Shown: one piece after another, positions 49,082 to 58,095 of the stretch
Layout of the letters: the number at the start of each line of letters is the position of its first letter
Numbering within the stretch: the first letter of the stretch is position 1
Assembly: GCA_028285345.1 (NCBI GenBank)
Contig: JANQPT010000012.1
Location: forward strand, 301,150-365,149
Origin: Planctomycetales bacterium
GTDB taxonomy: Bacteria > Planctomycetota > Planctomycetia > Planctomycetales > Planctomycetaceae
Length of the DNA stretch: 64,000 nucleotides
Reading direction: 5' to 3'
Position numbers and translations under genes: made by a program
The notes under the pieces: model-generated
What the model saw: the letters and a program-made list of their open reading frames with translations, nothing else
Databases searched by the model: none
Told to the model about the DNA's origin: nothing

Positions 49082-49313
49082 TCTTCCAGGGCGAGATCGT
49101 CGCAGAATGTGAGGACGAGGGCAAGTGACTGGAAGGAACCCAAAGTCGCGCTTGAGTCAATGCCGAAACTCCGGCGAGCAGGCCTGAATCACCGGCGAAC
49201 CTTTAGTGCGTGCAATCCATCCTGTAGGATGTAGTCGTCCGTAATCTAGCGTGCTAGGCGACAGTGCAACGGACTCTCTCAATCCTTTGATCCAGTACTC
49301 GAGCGCGCCCGGT

Positions 49314-49961
49314 ATGGGATACTGTCGGTTCTTAGAGAACCTGTTTGGCGATGGACGCGTCGCTTTAACTGAATTCGCGCCGCTGTCGGAGGCGGAGCTG
49401 ACCGACGGCGATGCGCTGATTGCCGACTACGAACAGTTGTCTCGATTGGACATGCCGGGGAACGCACCCCAGTTCGACGCGGCGGCGGGACGCTGGGCCG
49501 CCGTGAAACTCTTTCGCGCCTGTCAATTCGCGGTTTTTCGCGATATCGACGCGCAGACGATGTCACAGGAACTCGACGAACCTTGGACCGCTGCAAAGAC
49601 TCCCGCGGTTCACTACTCGGTCGATCTGCTCTTCCGCTTTCTGCCCGATCTGGCCAAATTCGCGACGTCGGCCGCAGAACAGGACCCGTTGCTCGAGACA
49701 CTCAACGCGTGGGGCCGCCAGTGGACGCTTTCGTCGGTCGGCATGCCCGGAATCGAACCAGCGAACATCGACGGATTCCGCGATGACGCGTCGCTAATGC
49801 AACTCTACGTCGATCGAATTATCGCCGCACGTGATATGTCCCGTTTGGAAATTCCGGCCGTCCGCAAACAGGCCGCAAGCACGCTGGGGCTGTTTCCTGA
49901 ACTCGCTCCGCGCATCGCAGCAGCTCTTTCCTCGCACGACGAACCGACAGAGACCACATAG
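49314..49961 (+). CDS. bpX-type protein, first gene of the MoxR-vWA-beta-propeller operon
   Basis: A 215-residue acidic helical protein with an N-terminal block (CRFLENLFGDGRVALTEFAPL), a central ARW-like region (QFDAAAGRWAAVKLFRACQF), and a later LLFRFLPDLAKFA. No catalytic motif is visible. Small, mostly helical partners with this N-terminus precede MoxR genes in planctomycete MoxR-vWA-beta-propeller ternary systems and are called bpX domains (this resembles bpX0). The frame opens at a GTG at 49251, but the ATG at 49314 starts directly before the conserved block. It ends three bases before the MoxR start, so the two are coupled. Role is inferred, not shown. Confidence 0.75.
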   Translation: MGYCRFLENLFGDGRVALTEFAPLSEAELTDGDALIADYEQLSRLDMPGNAPQFDAAAGRWAAVKLFRACQFAVFRDIDAQTMSQELDEPWTAAKTPAVHYSVDLLFRFLPDLAKFATSAAEQDPLLETLNAWGRQWTLSSVGMPGIEPANIDGFRDDASLMQLYVDRIIAARDMSRLEIPAVRKQAASTLGLFPELAPRIAAALSSHDEPTETT

Positions 49962-49964
49962 ATA

Positions 49965-51131
49965 ATGAACGAAACTTCTGGCGACACACATCTGGAACTC
50001 GGCCGTCGGCTGACTGAGAATGTCTTGGCCCCAATGAAACAGGCGTTTGTGGGCAAGGACGAGATCATCGACCTGCTGGGCATCACGCTGGTTGCCCGCG
50101 AGAACCTGTTCATTCTGGGACCGCCCGGAACGGCCAAGAGTGCGCTGGTTCAAGACCTCGCTCGCAGAATCGACGGCCAGGTGTTCGATTATTTGCTGAC
50201 GCGTTTCACCGAACCGAACGAGATTTTTGGACCGTTCGACATTCGCAAGTTGCGCGACGGCGATTTGGTGACGAATACGGAAGGGATGCTGCCTGAGGCG
50301 TCATTCGTGTTTCTCGATGAATTGCTCAACGCCAACAGCGCGATTCTCAACAGCCTGTTGTTGGTGCTCAACGAACGCGTCTTTCGCCGGGGGCGGGAAA
50401 CGCGCAGTCTGCCCACGTTGACGGTGATCGGCGCCAGCAACCGTCTGCCGGAAGATGACGCATTGGGCGCGCTGTTCGACCGATTTTTGCTGCGGGTTCA
50501 CTGTGACAATGTTGAACATGAAGCGCTGGAGAATGTCCTCGTCGCCGGCTGGGAAATGGATCGCGACAAGCAGGGTCAACGTTCGGGCATCAGCGTCGAT
50601 GACGTGCGCCGCCTGCACAACCTGATGTACGAGGCGGATTTCTCAGCCGTTCGCGCGGATTATGTCCAACTAGTCCACCGTCTGCGCCACGCGGGAATCA
50701 TGGTCTCTGATCGGCGTGCGGTGAAACTGCAGCGCATGCTGGCGGCCAGCGCGTTGCTCTGCGGCCGGCTCAAGGTCAACCGGACGGACATGTGGGTCTT
50801 GCGCTACATCTGGGATACCGAGGAACAGCAGGACGTGCTGACAACCATCATCGGCGATGTTCTCGAGCAGGCGGACGATGAAGAAAAGGCGGCCGGCCAT
50901 CCCCGTTCACGCGGCGGTGACCTGCCCGATCCCGAACATCTCGCCCGCGATTTGGAGCAAATCTCCGCCAAACTCGGAAACGGAGACGTGCCCGCCACGG
51001 AACGGTCATTCTTGCAAGATCAGCTCGGTCTGCTCGCCGCACGGTGTCAGTGGGTCCAAGACGACCAGCAACGCGCGTTTCTCGAGGAGCGAGTCAATCA
51101 GTTGCTGCAATCGTTGGAGGCGTCGCCGTGA
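49965..51131 (+). CDS. MoxR family AAA+ ATPase
   Basis: A 388-residue AAA+ chaperone-like ATPase. Walker A is GPPGTAKS (residues 52-59), Walker B FVFLDELLNANS (about 113-124), sensor 1 is in TVIGASNRLPED, and the arginine finger region reads GALFDRFLLRVH. The C-terminal part is a helical lid (ADYVQLVHRLRHAGIMVSDRRAVKLQRMLAASALLCGR) with a RavA-like tail. MoxR proteins remodel partners, often ones with vWA domains, to insert metal or control assembly. Here the partner is the vWA/propeller protein two genes downstream. The stop overlaps the next start (GTGA). Confidence 0.95.
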   Translation: MNETSGDTHLELGRRLTENVLAPMKQAFVGKDEIIDLLGITLVARENLFILGPPGTAKSALVQDLARRIDGQVFDYLLTRFTEPNEIFGPFDIRKLRDGDLVTNTEGMLPEASFVFLDELLNANSAILNSLLLVLNERVFRRGRETRSLPTLTVIGASNRLPEDDALGALFDRFLLRVHCDNVEHEALENVLVAGWEMDRDKQGQRSGISVDDVRRLHNLMYEADFSAVRADYVQLVHRLRHAGIMVSDRRAVKLQRMLAASALLCGRLKVNRTDMWVLRYIWDTEEQQDVLTTIIGDVLEQADDEEKAAGHPRSRGGDLPDPEHLARDLEQISAKLGNGDVPATERSFLQDQLGLLAARCQWVQDDQQRAFLEERVNQLLQSLEASP

Positions 51132-51847
51132 ACGGACAAATTGCCCTGCGCATGAACGTCAACGACGCGCCGACCCTCGGACGAATTCGTCGACAGGCCG
51201 CGATCAGCGTCTTTGAGGCACAGAACGAGATTTGGCTGCAGGCGTCGCATGTCAGCGAGGAATTGGAGGCCGAACTGCGCAGTTTGCCGGGGACGCGTTA
51301 TTCCGTCCTGCCGGATGATCAACTGGTTTTGCACGGCCACTTGGTGCCTCAAGGCCGACTTCCCGACGGACGTTGGATCGAGTTGCCGGAATGGCTGCGG
51401 GTCGAACTCCCGCCGTCAGCCTTCAGCGGCCGCCCGAGGCGCAAATGTCCGGTGCGAATCGTGCGCTCGACAACGCCCGCTGACGCCAACGTGATCGTTG
51501 CGCAATTGCATGCGTGGCAGGACTACGCAATCCGCGCGCCTCAAATCCGCCTGGATCGATTGTCGTTTGCCATGAATGACCGCGACGAAGCCGTCATTCG
51601 CGGGGCGCCCCTGCCAGCGATTCCCGGGGTCCGTTACGTCGACAACTTAGGCGTCGCCGTCGAAGCGGGATGGGAGTGGACCCCCGCCGTTGCGGCGGAA
51701 ATCTTGCGAAACGTGCTCGAATTGCAGTCCGGCGATGTCGCCCTGCTGCACGCCTCTGGGCAATGGGACCACATCCCCGCCGAGGACTTCGTCCGCGCAA
51801 CCCGCTCCGCCGTCCGCCTCTCGACAAAGGAGCGGACTGATGACTGA
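51128..51847 (+). CDS. bpX-type protein, third gene of the MoxR-vWA-beta-propeller operon
   Basis: A 239-residue protein with mixed alpha/beta content and repeats of LP-rich beta motifs: RRQAAISVFEAQNEIWLQASHV, LPDDQLVLHGHLVPQGRLPDGRWIELPEWL and GVRYVDNLGVAVEAGWEWTPAV. I recognise no enzyme motif. Its position between MoxR and the vWA fusion, and its size, match the unnamed bpX-type adaptor of MoxR-vWA-beta-propeller systems. The GTG at 51128 shares bases with the MoxR stop; the Met at 51152 is an alternative. Its stop overlaps the next gene by eight bases. Confidence 0.72.
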   Translation: MNGQIALRMNVNDAPTLGRIRRQAAISVFEAQNEIWLQASHVSEELEAELRSLPGTRYSVLPDDQLVLHGHLVPQGRLPDGRWIELPEWLRVELPPSAFSGRPRRKCPVRIVRSTTPADANVIVAQLHAWQDYAIRAPQIRLDRLSFAMNDRDEAVIRGAPLPAIPGVRYVDNLGVAVEAGWEWTPAVAAEILRNVLELQSGDVALLHASGQWDHIPAEDFVRATRSAVRLSTKERTDD

Positions 51848-54611
51848 TGAATTGAAAATCGCTCGCGAATACTTGCTGCCGCCGCCGGAATCGTTTTGGG
51901 AATGGCGCGATCAGGGTGAAGCGATCACCTGGATCGACGGCAAGACGATCACGTTTCGCCCGGAACTGGCACTGGTCTTACAGCATCTGGCGCCAATGGG
52001 ATTACCTCCGCTGGGAGCGCTGCTGTTGCTGTTCGCGGCGACGCGCGACAGTTGGACCTCCCCGCCGGATGATCTCAGCGTCATGGCCGGCTGGTTGAGC
52101 AACTCAGAGTCTGCACGCGACAACGTTAACGCGTTGTATGGCGTCATCGAGGAGTTGGAAAAGGTCCGCGCTCTGGACGCAGAATTACGCACGACACCGG
52201 AATCGAAGGCAATCCTGGCGGAAGTGGTCTTCAGCGCCCCGCGGGAGCGTACGACCCCGGAGGAAGCGGCAGTCATCGTCACGTATGTCGAACATGACCT
52301 TCGTGAAGTCCTCGAACTGCCGGACGATACCGCGGTGTCACTCCTGGTGAATCCAAGTGACGCCGGCACGAGTTACAGCCGGTTGTTGCGCGACCTGAGG
52401 TGTCTGCATCTCGGGCTGCAGCGCTTGACGCCGGAACGCCTGCAGCTGCGCCGCGAAACGGGGCTGGACGAATTGATTCAGCCGGCCGATTTGGATCTGC
52501 CGATGGGACAGCGCATCCGCGCGTTGCTGGCGGACTTGGAGGATGATCCAGAGCTGTCGGGGCTCGCCAAACTGGCACATGAATTGATGGCCGCCGTCAC
52601 GCTGCCCCGCGCGGTGGTTGATCGCGAGGAACTGCAGGTCGGCGGCGTGTCCGACATCACCAACCGCGGACCGCTGGACCGACTGCTGCTCAGCGAACTG
52701 GCACATGACGATTTCGCATTGGCCGTTCGCGTAGCGATGAACGAGGCCCTGTATTTGCGGCGCGAGTCACCGCCGCGAACTCCCCATCGCGAGCGGGCGA
52801 TTCTGTTGGATGCCGGGATTCGCACCTGGGGAGTTCCCCGAGTGTTCGAAACGGCCGTCGCATTGGCACTTGCCGCAACCGCTGAGCAGCACACGAATGT
52901 CTCGGTCTATCGCGCCAATTGCGACGCGGTCGATCCTGTCGATTTGACGACCCGCGACGGGCTGCTGGAACATCTGTCGGCTCTGGAGCCCGAAATGCAC
53001 CCGGGAGCAGCACTCGCGGCATTCGAGAAACTGATTGAGTCCGCCGAAAACGCCGCTGAACCGGTGCTGGTCTCCGCCGAAGATGTCGTCGCAGATCAAG
53101 AGTTCCTCGCCGATTTGTCCGGCAGCACAATATCCGATTGGCATCTCGCCACGGTCAATCGCGACGGCCGATTTCGCCTGATTGAGCGCACGGTGCGGGT
53201 CAGAAAACTGCATCGCGAGAGTCTGCTGAATCTCGACGATTTGTTTAAGGAACCACCGCGAGCGGCGACTCGATTAATCGATCGGCAGTTGGCTGCGGAT
53301 CTTCCCGCCATCCTCTATGCAGACCCGTTTCCGCTCTATCTGTCGCACAATACCGACGCCGACCGCATGTGGACCGTCTCCGGCTTCGGCGTGCTCAGCT
53401 TGACGAACGACCGCCGGCTGACATTGTGGACGGATCGCCGGATTGGCGCGGCGCAGATCGCCGACAATATCCCCCGCGGCAACTTGTGGTGGTCGACGGG
53501 TCAGCCGCAGGATTCCATCGTGCAGGCGGTTGTCGGTTCGCGCGCGCCCGGCGGGAGCGTACTGCTCAAGATCGACTTGCAGCGATGGAAATGCGATCAA
53601 GTGCCATTAGAAGTGGATGGGTTTGTGGGGATCTGTTCCCACAACGGTGTGTTGTTTGCGGTGTCACCCGGCAAGGTCGAAGTGCTTAGCCCGGCATCCG
53701 GCGAGATCGTCCAAACGCTGACCGTCCCGGAAGGGTTGGAATGGGGGACGGGACGTTTCTTTGTTGATATCCAAAAGAACAACTGGTACGCGCTGGCTTA
53801 CGACGGTCGAACGGCCCAGCTTGAGCAGGTAACCGTTCCTTCAGGGAAGCGGTTGCCGAAACTGCTGGCGATGTTCGATCGCGCGGGCTTTGATGGACCG
53901 TTTGGGCTTACCACATTGCTCGAGGTCTTTGACACCGCTAGCGGCGAGGCGCGCCCTATCAAACACCGGTTGGGTGGCTACCGAGCGATCTGGCGAATCT
54001 CTCCCGACGCGCGGTACCTGACGTTGGATTCCAACGAACCGCAGTCCGGTTATCCACGCGGCAAAACAGTCGTCATCGACGTCGAGACGTTGCAAGTGGA
54101 TGCTTTCCATAAAAACGCCCACAATGCAGTCGAGCCCGCGATTCGCGAGACCGTCAATCCAGTCAATATACGGCATCGGTTTAACCAAATTTGTGTCGAC
54201 CAGCGGGGGTTGCTGACGCTGATATCGCGGAAACGCCAGCCTTTCTCAATCGAGTGTCACTCGATCTACAACCAAGTCATTTTGCACGCGGCGACCGACA
54301 ACCACATTCAGGTTCCGCATCGTACATTCAAAGACGTCAAGATCGGAACCGACGTCGGTTATCGGCTCTCCAAAGCAACGTGGGACGACGGGAGCGCCGC
54401 ATTTCTCGATTCACGTGGCCTGCTGCACCTCAGGAGTTCGGACCGTTCGCTGCCCGAAGTCTCGATTGTGCTCAAAGACGGCGCGCTCTCCGGTTGGTGC
54501 TCCGATGGGCGGACGTGGGGAACGAGATACTTCACCGGGTCCGCAACCGGTTCGGTTCCCAGCGATGTTTTCGAAACGGTAATTAAGGCGTTTTGCGAGC
54601 GGTTACGATGA
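51840..54611 (+). CDS. vWA-like/beta-propeller fusion protein of the MoxR ternary system
   Basis: A 923-residue protein. Residues 1-310 are helical with leucine-rich adaptors. A vWA-like domain follows at about 310-455, starting RERAILLDAGIRTWGVPRVFE; the expected metal motif D-x-S-x-S reads D324-A-G-I-R-T, so the serines are replaced. Residues about 470-920 contain beta-propeller blades, for example GFGVLSLTNDRRLTLWTD, FAVSPGKVEVLSPASGEIV, YALAYDGRTAQLEQV and VVIDVETLQVDAF. The product would be a large binding scaffold acted on by MoxR. The ATG at 51840 overlaps the preceding stop by eight bases; a longer frame to 51690 is out-of-context sequence of the upstream gene. Confidence 0.85.
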   Translation: MTDELKIAREYLLPPPESFWEWRDQGEAITWIDGKTITFRPELALVLQHLAPMGLPPLGALLLLFAATRDSWTSPPDDLSVMAGWLSNSESARDNVNALYGVIEELEKVRALDAELRTTPESKAILAEVVFSAPRERTTPEEAAVIVTYVEHDLREVLELPDDTAVSLLVNPSDAGTSYSRLLRDLRCLHLGLQRLTPERLQLRRETGLDELIQPADLDLPMGQRIRALLADLEDDPELSGLAKLAHELMAAVTLPRAVVDREELQVGGVSDITNRGPLDRLLLSELAHDDFALAVRVAMNEALYLRRESPPRTPHRERAILLDAGIRTWGVPRVFETAVALALAATAEQHTNVSVYRANCDAVDPVDLTTRDGLLEHLSALEPEMHPGAALAAFEKLIESAENAAEPVLVSAEDVVADQEFLADLSGSTISDWHLATVNRDGRFRLIERTVRVRKLHRESLLNLDDLFKEPPRAATRLIDRQLAADLPAILYADPFPLYLSHNTDADRMWTVSGFGVLSLTNDRRLTLWTDRRIGAAQIADNIPRGNLWWSTGQPQDSIVQAVVGSRAPGGSVLLKIDLQRWKCDQVPLEVDGFVGICSHNGVLFAVSPGKVEVLSPASGEIVQTLTVPEGLEWGTGRFFVDIQKNNWYALAYDGRTAQLEQVTVPSGKRLPKLLAMFDRAGFDGPFGLTTLLEVFDTASGEARPIKHRLGGYRAIWRISPDARYLTLDSNEPQSGYPRGKTVVIDVETLQVDAFHKNAHNAVEPAIRETVNPVNIRHRFNQICVDQRGLLTLISRKRQPFSIECHSIYNQVILHAATDNHIQVPHRTFKDVKIGTDVGYRLSKATWDDGSAAFLDSRGLLHLRSSDRSLPEVSIVLKDGALSGWCSDGRTWGTRYFTGSATGSVPSDVFETVIKAFCERLR

Positions 54612-57364
54612 CGACGGTCAACTTGGAATTGAAATACGGACTGCGGGCGGCGCGTGAAACGCACGCCTGGTACATCCCGGGTGATGATTCGGCAGACTGG
54701 CTGGAGGAAGTGACCTCCTGGGACGTGGACCAGACGTCACTGCTCCTCCTGCCAATTGCGCATTCCTCCGATCAGCGCGACGCCTGCGGCGTCCTTGTGA
54801 CGCTCGACAACGGCCGACTCCCCGCAACGACTTCGGGACGCTGTCTGCCATATGGATCGATCGCGGAGCGTCTTTATCTGCCGGTCGAAGCACTATTGTC
54901 ACCCGCTGTCTCAGAGACGGAAATCGGCGACTTGCTTTCGGAAGAATACACGTACGTCTGGCATCCCGTTGCCGGTCTGGTGGCGTTTGAGCCGGGAGAG
55001 GCCCTCCGCCTGAGCGGCCTGCTGCAATTCGGACCGGCATCCGAGCAACAGTGGGATCTTGCCCAGCCGGGAGTGAGCACCGGCGGGCACTTGGTCTCGC
55101 TGGCACCGGTGGAGACGCTCAACTTTGAACAGTTGCTGCGGGATGCACAGGATGACATCGGGACGGACCGGGATTCGCTCTCCGACCTGCCCCCCAGCCC
55201 TAATGAACCAAGCCCCGGACTGCTCTCCGCGGCCGGTCGGCAGGGAATGCGCATGGCGGCGGGCATGGCACAATGGTTCGCGCGGCAGCTTCCGCAAGGA
55301 GTGACACAGTCGAACCTGATGAGCGGCATCGGCCGCTGGGCGCAGCAACGACTGGCGGAAATCTCGGAACGTCTCAACGCCGCACGCCACCGCGAAATCG
55401 AGCGGCTGTTGCACTTGCTGCAGTCCGATCCGGATAAAGGTCTCCGCTACGCGCTGCCGATGGGAGGCGATGCGCATCGTGGTCGGGGCGCTCCGGGAGG
55501 CCGGTTGGTGGAGCGGATTCCCGATTTCAGTCTGGGCGGACTGGGAGGTGGAGGGGCCGCTGATTTCTGGGAGATCTCCGCCGACTACCAGTATCGATTG
55601 CTCGAACGATATCGGGAACTCGCCAACCGCGAGATGCAACTCGGACGCTTTCGCCGCGCGGCGTACATCTTCGCCCAACTCCTCGGGGACTATCAGGCCG
55701 CCGCCGAGGCGCTCAAGCAGGGACGGCATTGGCGCGAAGCGGCGGTCTTGTATCGACAGCGGCTCAACCGCCCCTGGGACGCAGCCGACTGCCTGGTTCA
55801 AGGTGGACTGTGGATGGAGGCGATTACGCTCTACGAGGAACTCGAAGCGCACGAAAAGGCGGGCGACCTCTACCTGAAGCTCGATCAACACGAAAACGCG
55901 CACGACCAGTTCCAACTGGCCGTCGAAAAACATCGCCGCAGCGAGGACCGGCTCTCCGCAGCGCGACTGCTGGAGCAAAAGCTCAATTCCCCCGACGCGG
56001 CGATCGATGAACTCGCGTTTGGGTGGCCGCACGCGCCGCAGGCGGTCAAATGTCTGCGTGAGCTGTTTTCGATGTTCGGCCGACTCGCCCGCCATCAATC
56101 GGCTCACACTTGGATTGATCACTTCCAGTCGCAACCGCTGCCGGGAAAAAACCGGATCGAACTCGCGAACGTCTTAGCGGATACGTCGACAAAGTATCCC
56201 GACCAAACCGTGCAAGAGCGGGCGGCCGACTGTACGCGCAGTGTCGTCTCGCGGCAATTGCGGGACGTCACCCGCCACGAGGGAACTCAATTGCTGTCGG
56301 CACTGAGCCGGCTGGTGCCCGAGGATCGTTTGTTGAGCCGCGATTGCCGCCGGTACTATCAACATCAGACTATTCCCGGTACAGACCCCGAGTCATATTC
56401 GCTGAAGAACCGCCCCCGATTGGTCAAATCATTCCGACTGCCGAGGACCGACGTCATGTGGCGCGCCGCAACCGTCAGCCGCCATACCCTGTTTGCGGCG
56501 GGATATACCGAGAACCAGTTGGTCCTGACTCGCTGCAGTTGGGACGAAGCGGAGCCATCCGTCATCCACTGGAGTCTCAGTCCGGGTCATTCAGGGCGCC
56601 CGATCCTGTTAGCGGCTGATCCGTCTGCTCCCCGGTCGGTAGTCGTGCATGAATTTGGAGCGCCGCCGCTCACCAGCTTACAGAAATTTGAACCCACGGA
56701 CCGAACTCCTTACGAAACAGTCGCCGGCGCAACATCCGGAATGACTGCGAGTGTATTGGGGATGGCATGCTCAACCTATGGAATCACCTGGCTGCTCGAA
56801 GTTCGGAATGGTGAGTTTACTCTTGTGGCGCTCGGACGAGACGGTGAGCAGATCTCGACACAGACAGTCCCGTCTTCAGATTGGACGATCGATTCTGCTC
56901 TGACACACGCCGTGTTGCCCATTCCGTTGTTGTGCCGCGGTGCCAAAGTCTACGTCGCATTGAATAACCGGTTGCTGATTATCGATAGGGACAAGCCGCC
57001 CGAGACTGTGGAATTCGAGCAAGAGATTCTCGGTTTGACCGGTTCGCACACCAACACACGCTCGCGAATCGTGCTCAGTTTTGCACGCGGGGGAACGATT
57101 TTCTGGGACGACATGCGCGGAAACCACACAGAGTCGTTCGCGGGGAATCTGACCCGCCCGCTCGTCTGTCTCAATCGCGGCGGATATTTGATCGCGGTCG
57201 GCGACGATTCGTGCGTCATCTTCGGCACGCACGACGGCCGGCTGCAGTTCATAAACGAAATGACGGACGTTCCCCCCAATCCGATCGCGGTCCTGCCCGG
57301 TCCGCACACCAAGTCGTTTGTGATCGTCTCCAGAGACGGGCAGGTGCTCATCTACGACATCTAA
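54608..57364 (+). CDS. bpX6-like/TPR/beta-propeller scaffold protein of the MoxR ternary system
   Basis: A 918-residue protein. The N-terminal about 190 residues (RETHAWYIPGDDSADWLEEV ... YTYVWHPVAGLVAFEPGEALRL) resemble the bpX6 domain of MoxR-vWA-beta-propeller systems. A Gly-rich linker (FSLGGLGGGGAADFW) leads into TPR-like helices (residues about 330-480): GRFRRAAYIFAQLLGDYQ, HWREAAVLYRQRLN, LWMEAITLYEELEAHEKAGDLYLKL. The last about 320 residues are beta-propeller-like (LFAAGYTENQLVLTRC, LNNRLLIIDRDKPPE, LIAVGDDSCVIFGTHDGRLQFIN). The ATG at 54608 overlaps the stop of the vWA gene (ATGA). It is probably a scaffold partner. Confidence 0.82.
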   Translation: MTTVNLELKYGLRAARETHAWYIPGDDSADWLEEVTSWDVDQTSLLLLPIAHSSDQRDACGVLVTLDNGRLPATTSGRCLPYGSIAERLYLPVEALLSPAVSETEIGDLLSEEYTYVWHPVAGLVAFEPGEALRLSGLLQFGPASEQQWDLAQPGVSTGGHLVSLAPVETLNFEQLLRDAQDDIGTDRDSLSDLPPSPNEPSPGLLSAAGRQGMRMAAGMAQWFARQLPQGVTQSNLMSGIGRWAQQRLAEISERLNAARHREIERLLHLLQSDPDKGLRYALPMGGDAHRGRGAPGGRLVERIPDFSLGGLGGGGAADFWEISADYQYRLLERYRELANREMQLGRFRRAAYIFAQLLGDYQAAAEALKQGRHWREAAVLYRQRLNRPWDAADCLVQGGLWMEAITLYEELEAHEKAGDLYLKLDQHENAHDQFQLAVEKHRRSEDRLSAARLLEQKLNSPDAAIDELAFGWPHAPQAVKCLRELFSMFGRLARHQSAHTWIDHFQSQPLPGKNRIELANVLADTSTKYPDQTVQERAADCTRSVVSRQLRDVTRHEGTQLLSALSRLVPEDRLLSRDCRRYYQHQTIPGTDPESYSLKNRPRLVKSFRLPRTDVMWRAATVSRHTLFAAGYTENQLVLTRCSWDEAEPSVIHWSLSPGHSGRPILLAADPSAPRSVVVHEFGAPPLTSLQKFEPTDRTPYETVAGATSGMTASVLGMACSTYGITWLLEVRNGEFTLVALGRDGEQISTQTVPSSDWTIDSALTHAVLPIPLLCRGAKVYVALNNRLLIIDRDKPPETVEFEQEILGLTGSHTNTRSRIVLSFARGGTIFWDDMRGNHTESFAGNLTRPLVCLNRGGYLIAVGDDSCVIFGTHDGRLQFINEMTDVPPNPIAVLPGPHTKSFVIVSRDGQVLIYDI

Positions 57365-57401
57365 GCGGCAGCCGCGAGTTTTTTCCTCCTGGCTGCCGCT
57401 T
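57363..57401 (+). terminator. Inverted repeat at the end of the ternary-system operon
   Basis: Perfect 11-bp arms AAGCGGCAGCC (57363-57373) and GGCTGCCGCTT (57391-57401) with a 17-base loop containing TTTTTT. It begins within the stop codon of the last gene. The stem is strong, but the T-run is in the loop and not after the stem, so classical intrinsic termination is only partly supported; it might protect the 3' end of the mRNA. Confidence 0.6.
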
Positions 57402-57522
57402 GTGCATCGGGTGGTTGTCAACGACTATGGAGATCGGCCAAAATACTCCGCGGCGGCTGAACGCGTAGACGTTTTAGTATCTATAAACCGATGATCCTCC
57501 GTAACAATTCACGAGACACGGC

Positions 57523-57975
57523 ATGTCCGACGACCTGATTTTCATGATGGGCAACTACGAGGCTCGGTTTCCGACCGACCGCGGATATGCCGAAAACCAT
57601 CTCTGGCTGCAGCAGCAGGGCGACGTCTACCGCGTCGGTTTTACAGCCTATTCGGTCCGCCTGCTGCAAGACGTCTATTTTCTCGATTGGACCGTCGATG
57701 CCGACAGCGACGTGAAGCACAAACAGGAAATCGGCGAAGTCGAAAGCTCCAAGGCCCTCTCGTCGTTATACGCGCCGGCCGACGGCCGTCTTGTGACATT
57801 CAACGATGCCGTCCTCGACGACCCGTCAGTGATCAACACCGACAACTACGCCGCCGGCTGGCTCTACGAATTCGCCACTAAAGCGCCCCTCATGTCGCCG
57901 GACGAGTACTTGCAGCTCTTAGAGGGCGGTTGGGAAGCAACCCAACGCATGATCAAAGGTCAAATGAATGAGTAG
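57523..57975 (+). CDS. gcvH: Glycine cleavage H-like (GcvH) lipoyl protein
   Basis: A 150-residue lipoyl-domain carrier. The lipoylation site is seen as GEVESSKALSSLYAPADG, with Lys77 in E-S-x-K-A context, after the H-protein block ENHLWLQQQGDVYRVGFTAYSVRLLQDVYFLDW. H-proteins shuttle the aminomethyl group in glycine cleavage or act as lipoyl donors. gcvT and gcvP are not adjacent, so this may be a stand-alone or specialised H-protein. The C-terminus (DNYAAGWLYEF) is typical. The start is the ATG at 57523. It lies 122 bases after the terminator-like hairpin. Confidence 0.9.
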   Translation: MSDDLIFMMGNYEARFPTDRGYAENHLWLQQQGDVYRVGFTAYSVRLLQDVYFLDWTVDADSDVKHKQEIGEVESSKALSSLYAPADGRLVTFNDAVLDDPSVINTDNYAAGWLYEFATKAPLMSPDEYLQLLEGGWEATQRMIKGQMNE

Positions 57976-58095
57976 CTCCGCCGCCTGCGGAACAACAAAT
58001 TACGCCCAACCCGTGCCGACTACGCCGCGGAAGCAGCAGCGCGCAAAAGAGCCGGAAAACCCTCAAACACGAAAAGTTTCCCGGCGTTCTCGAAT

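Noticed and set aside
49965..51131. MoxR ATPase as part of methanol dehydrogenase maturation
   Set aside because: No mxa or xox genes are present; the neighbours are bpX, vWA and propeller proteins.
54911..56134. 407-codon frame on the minus strand
   Set aside because: Antisense to the bpX6-like scaffold gene; composition is that of an antisense shadow.
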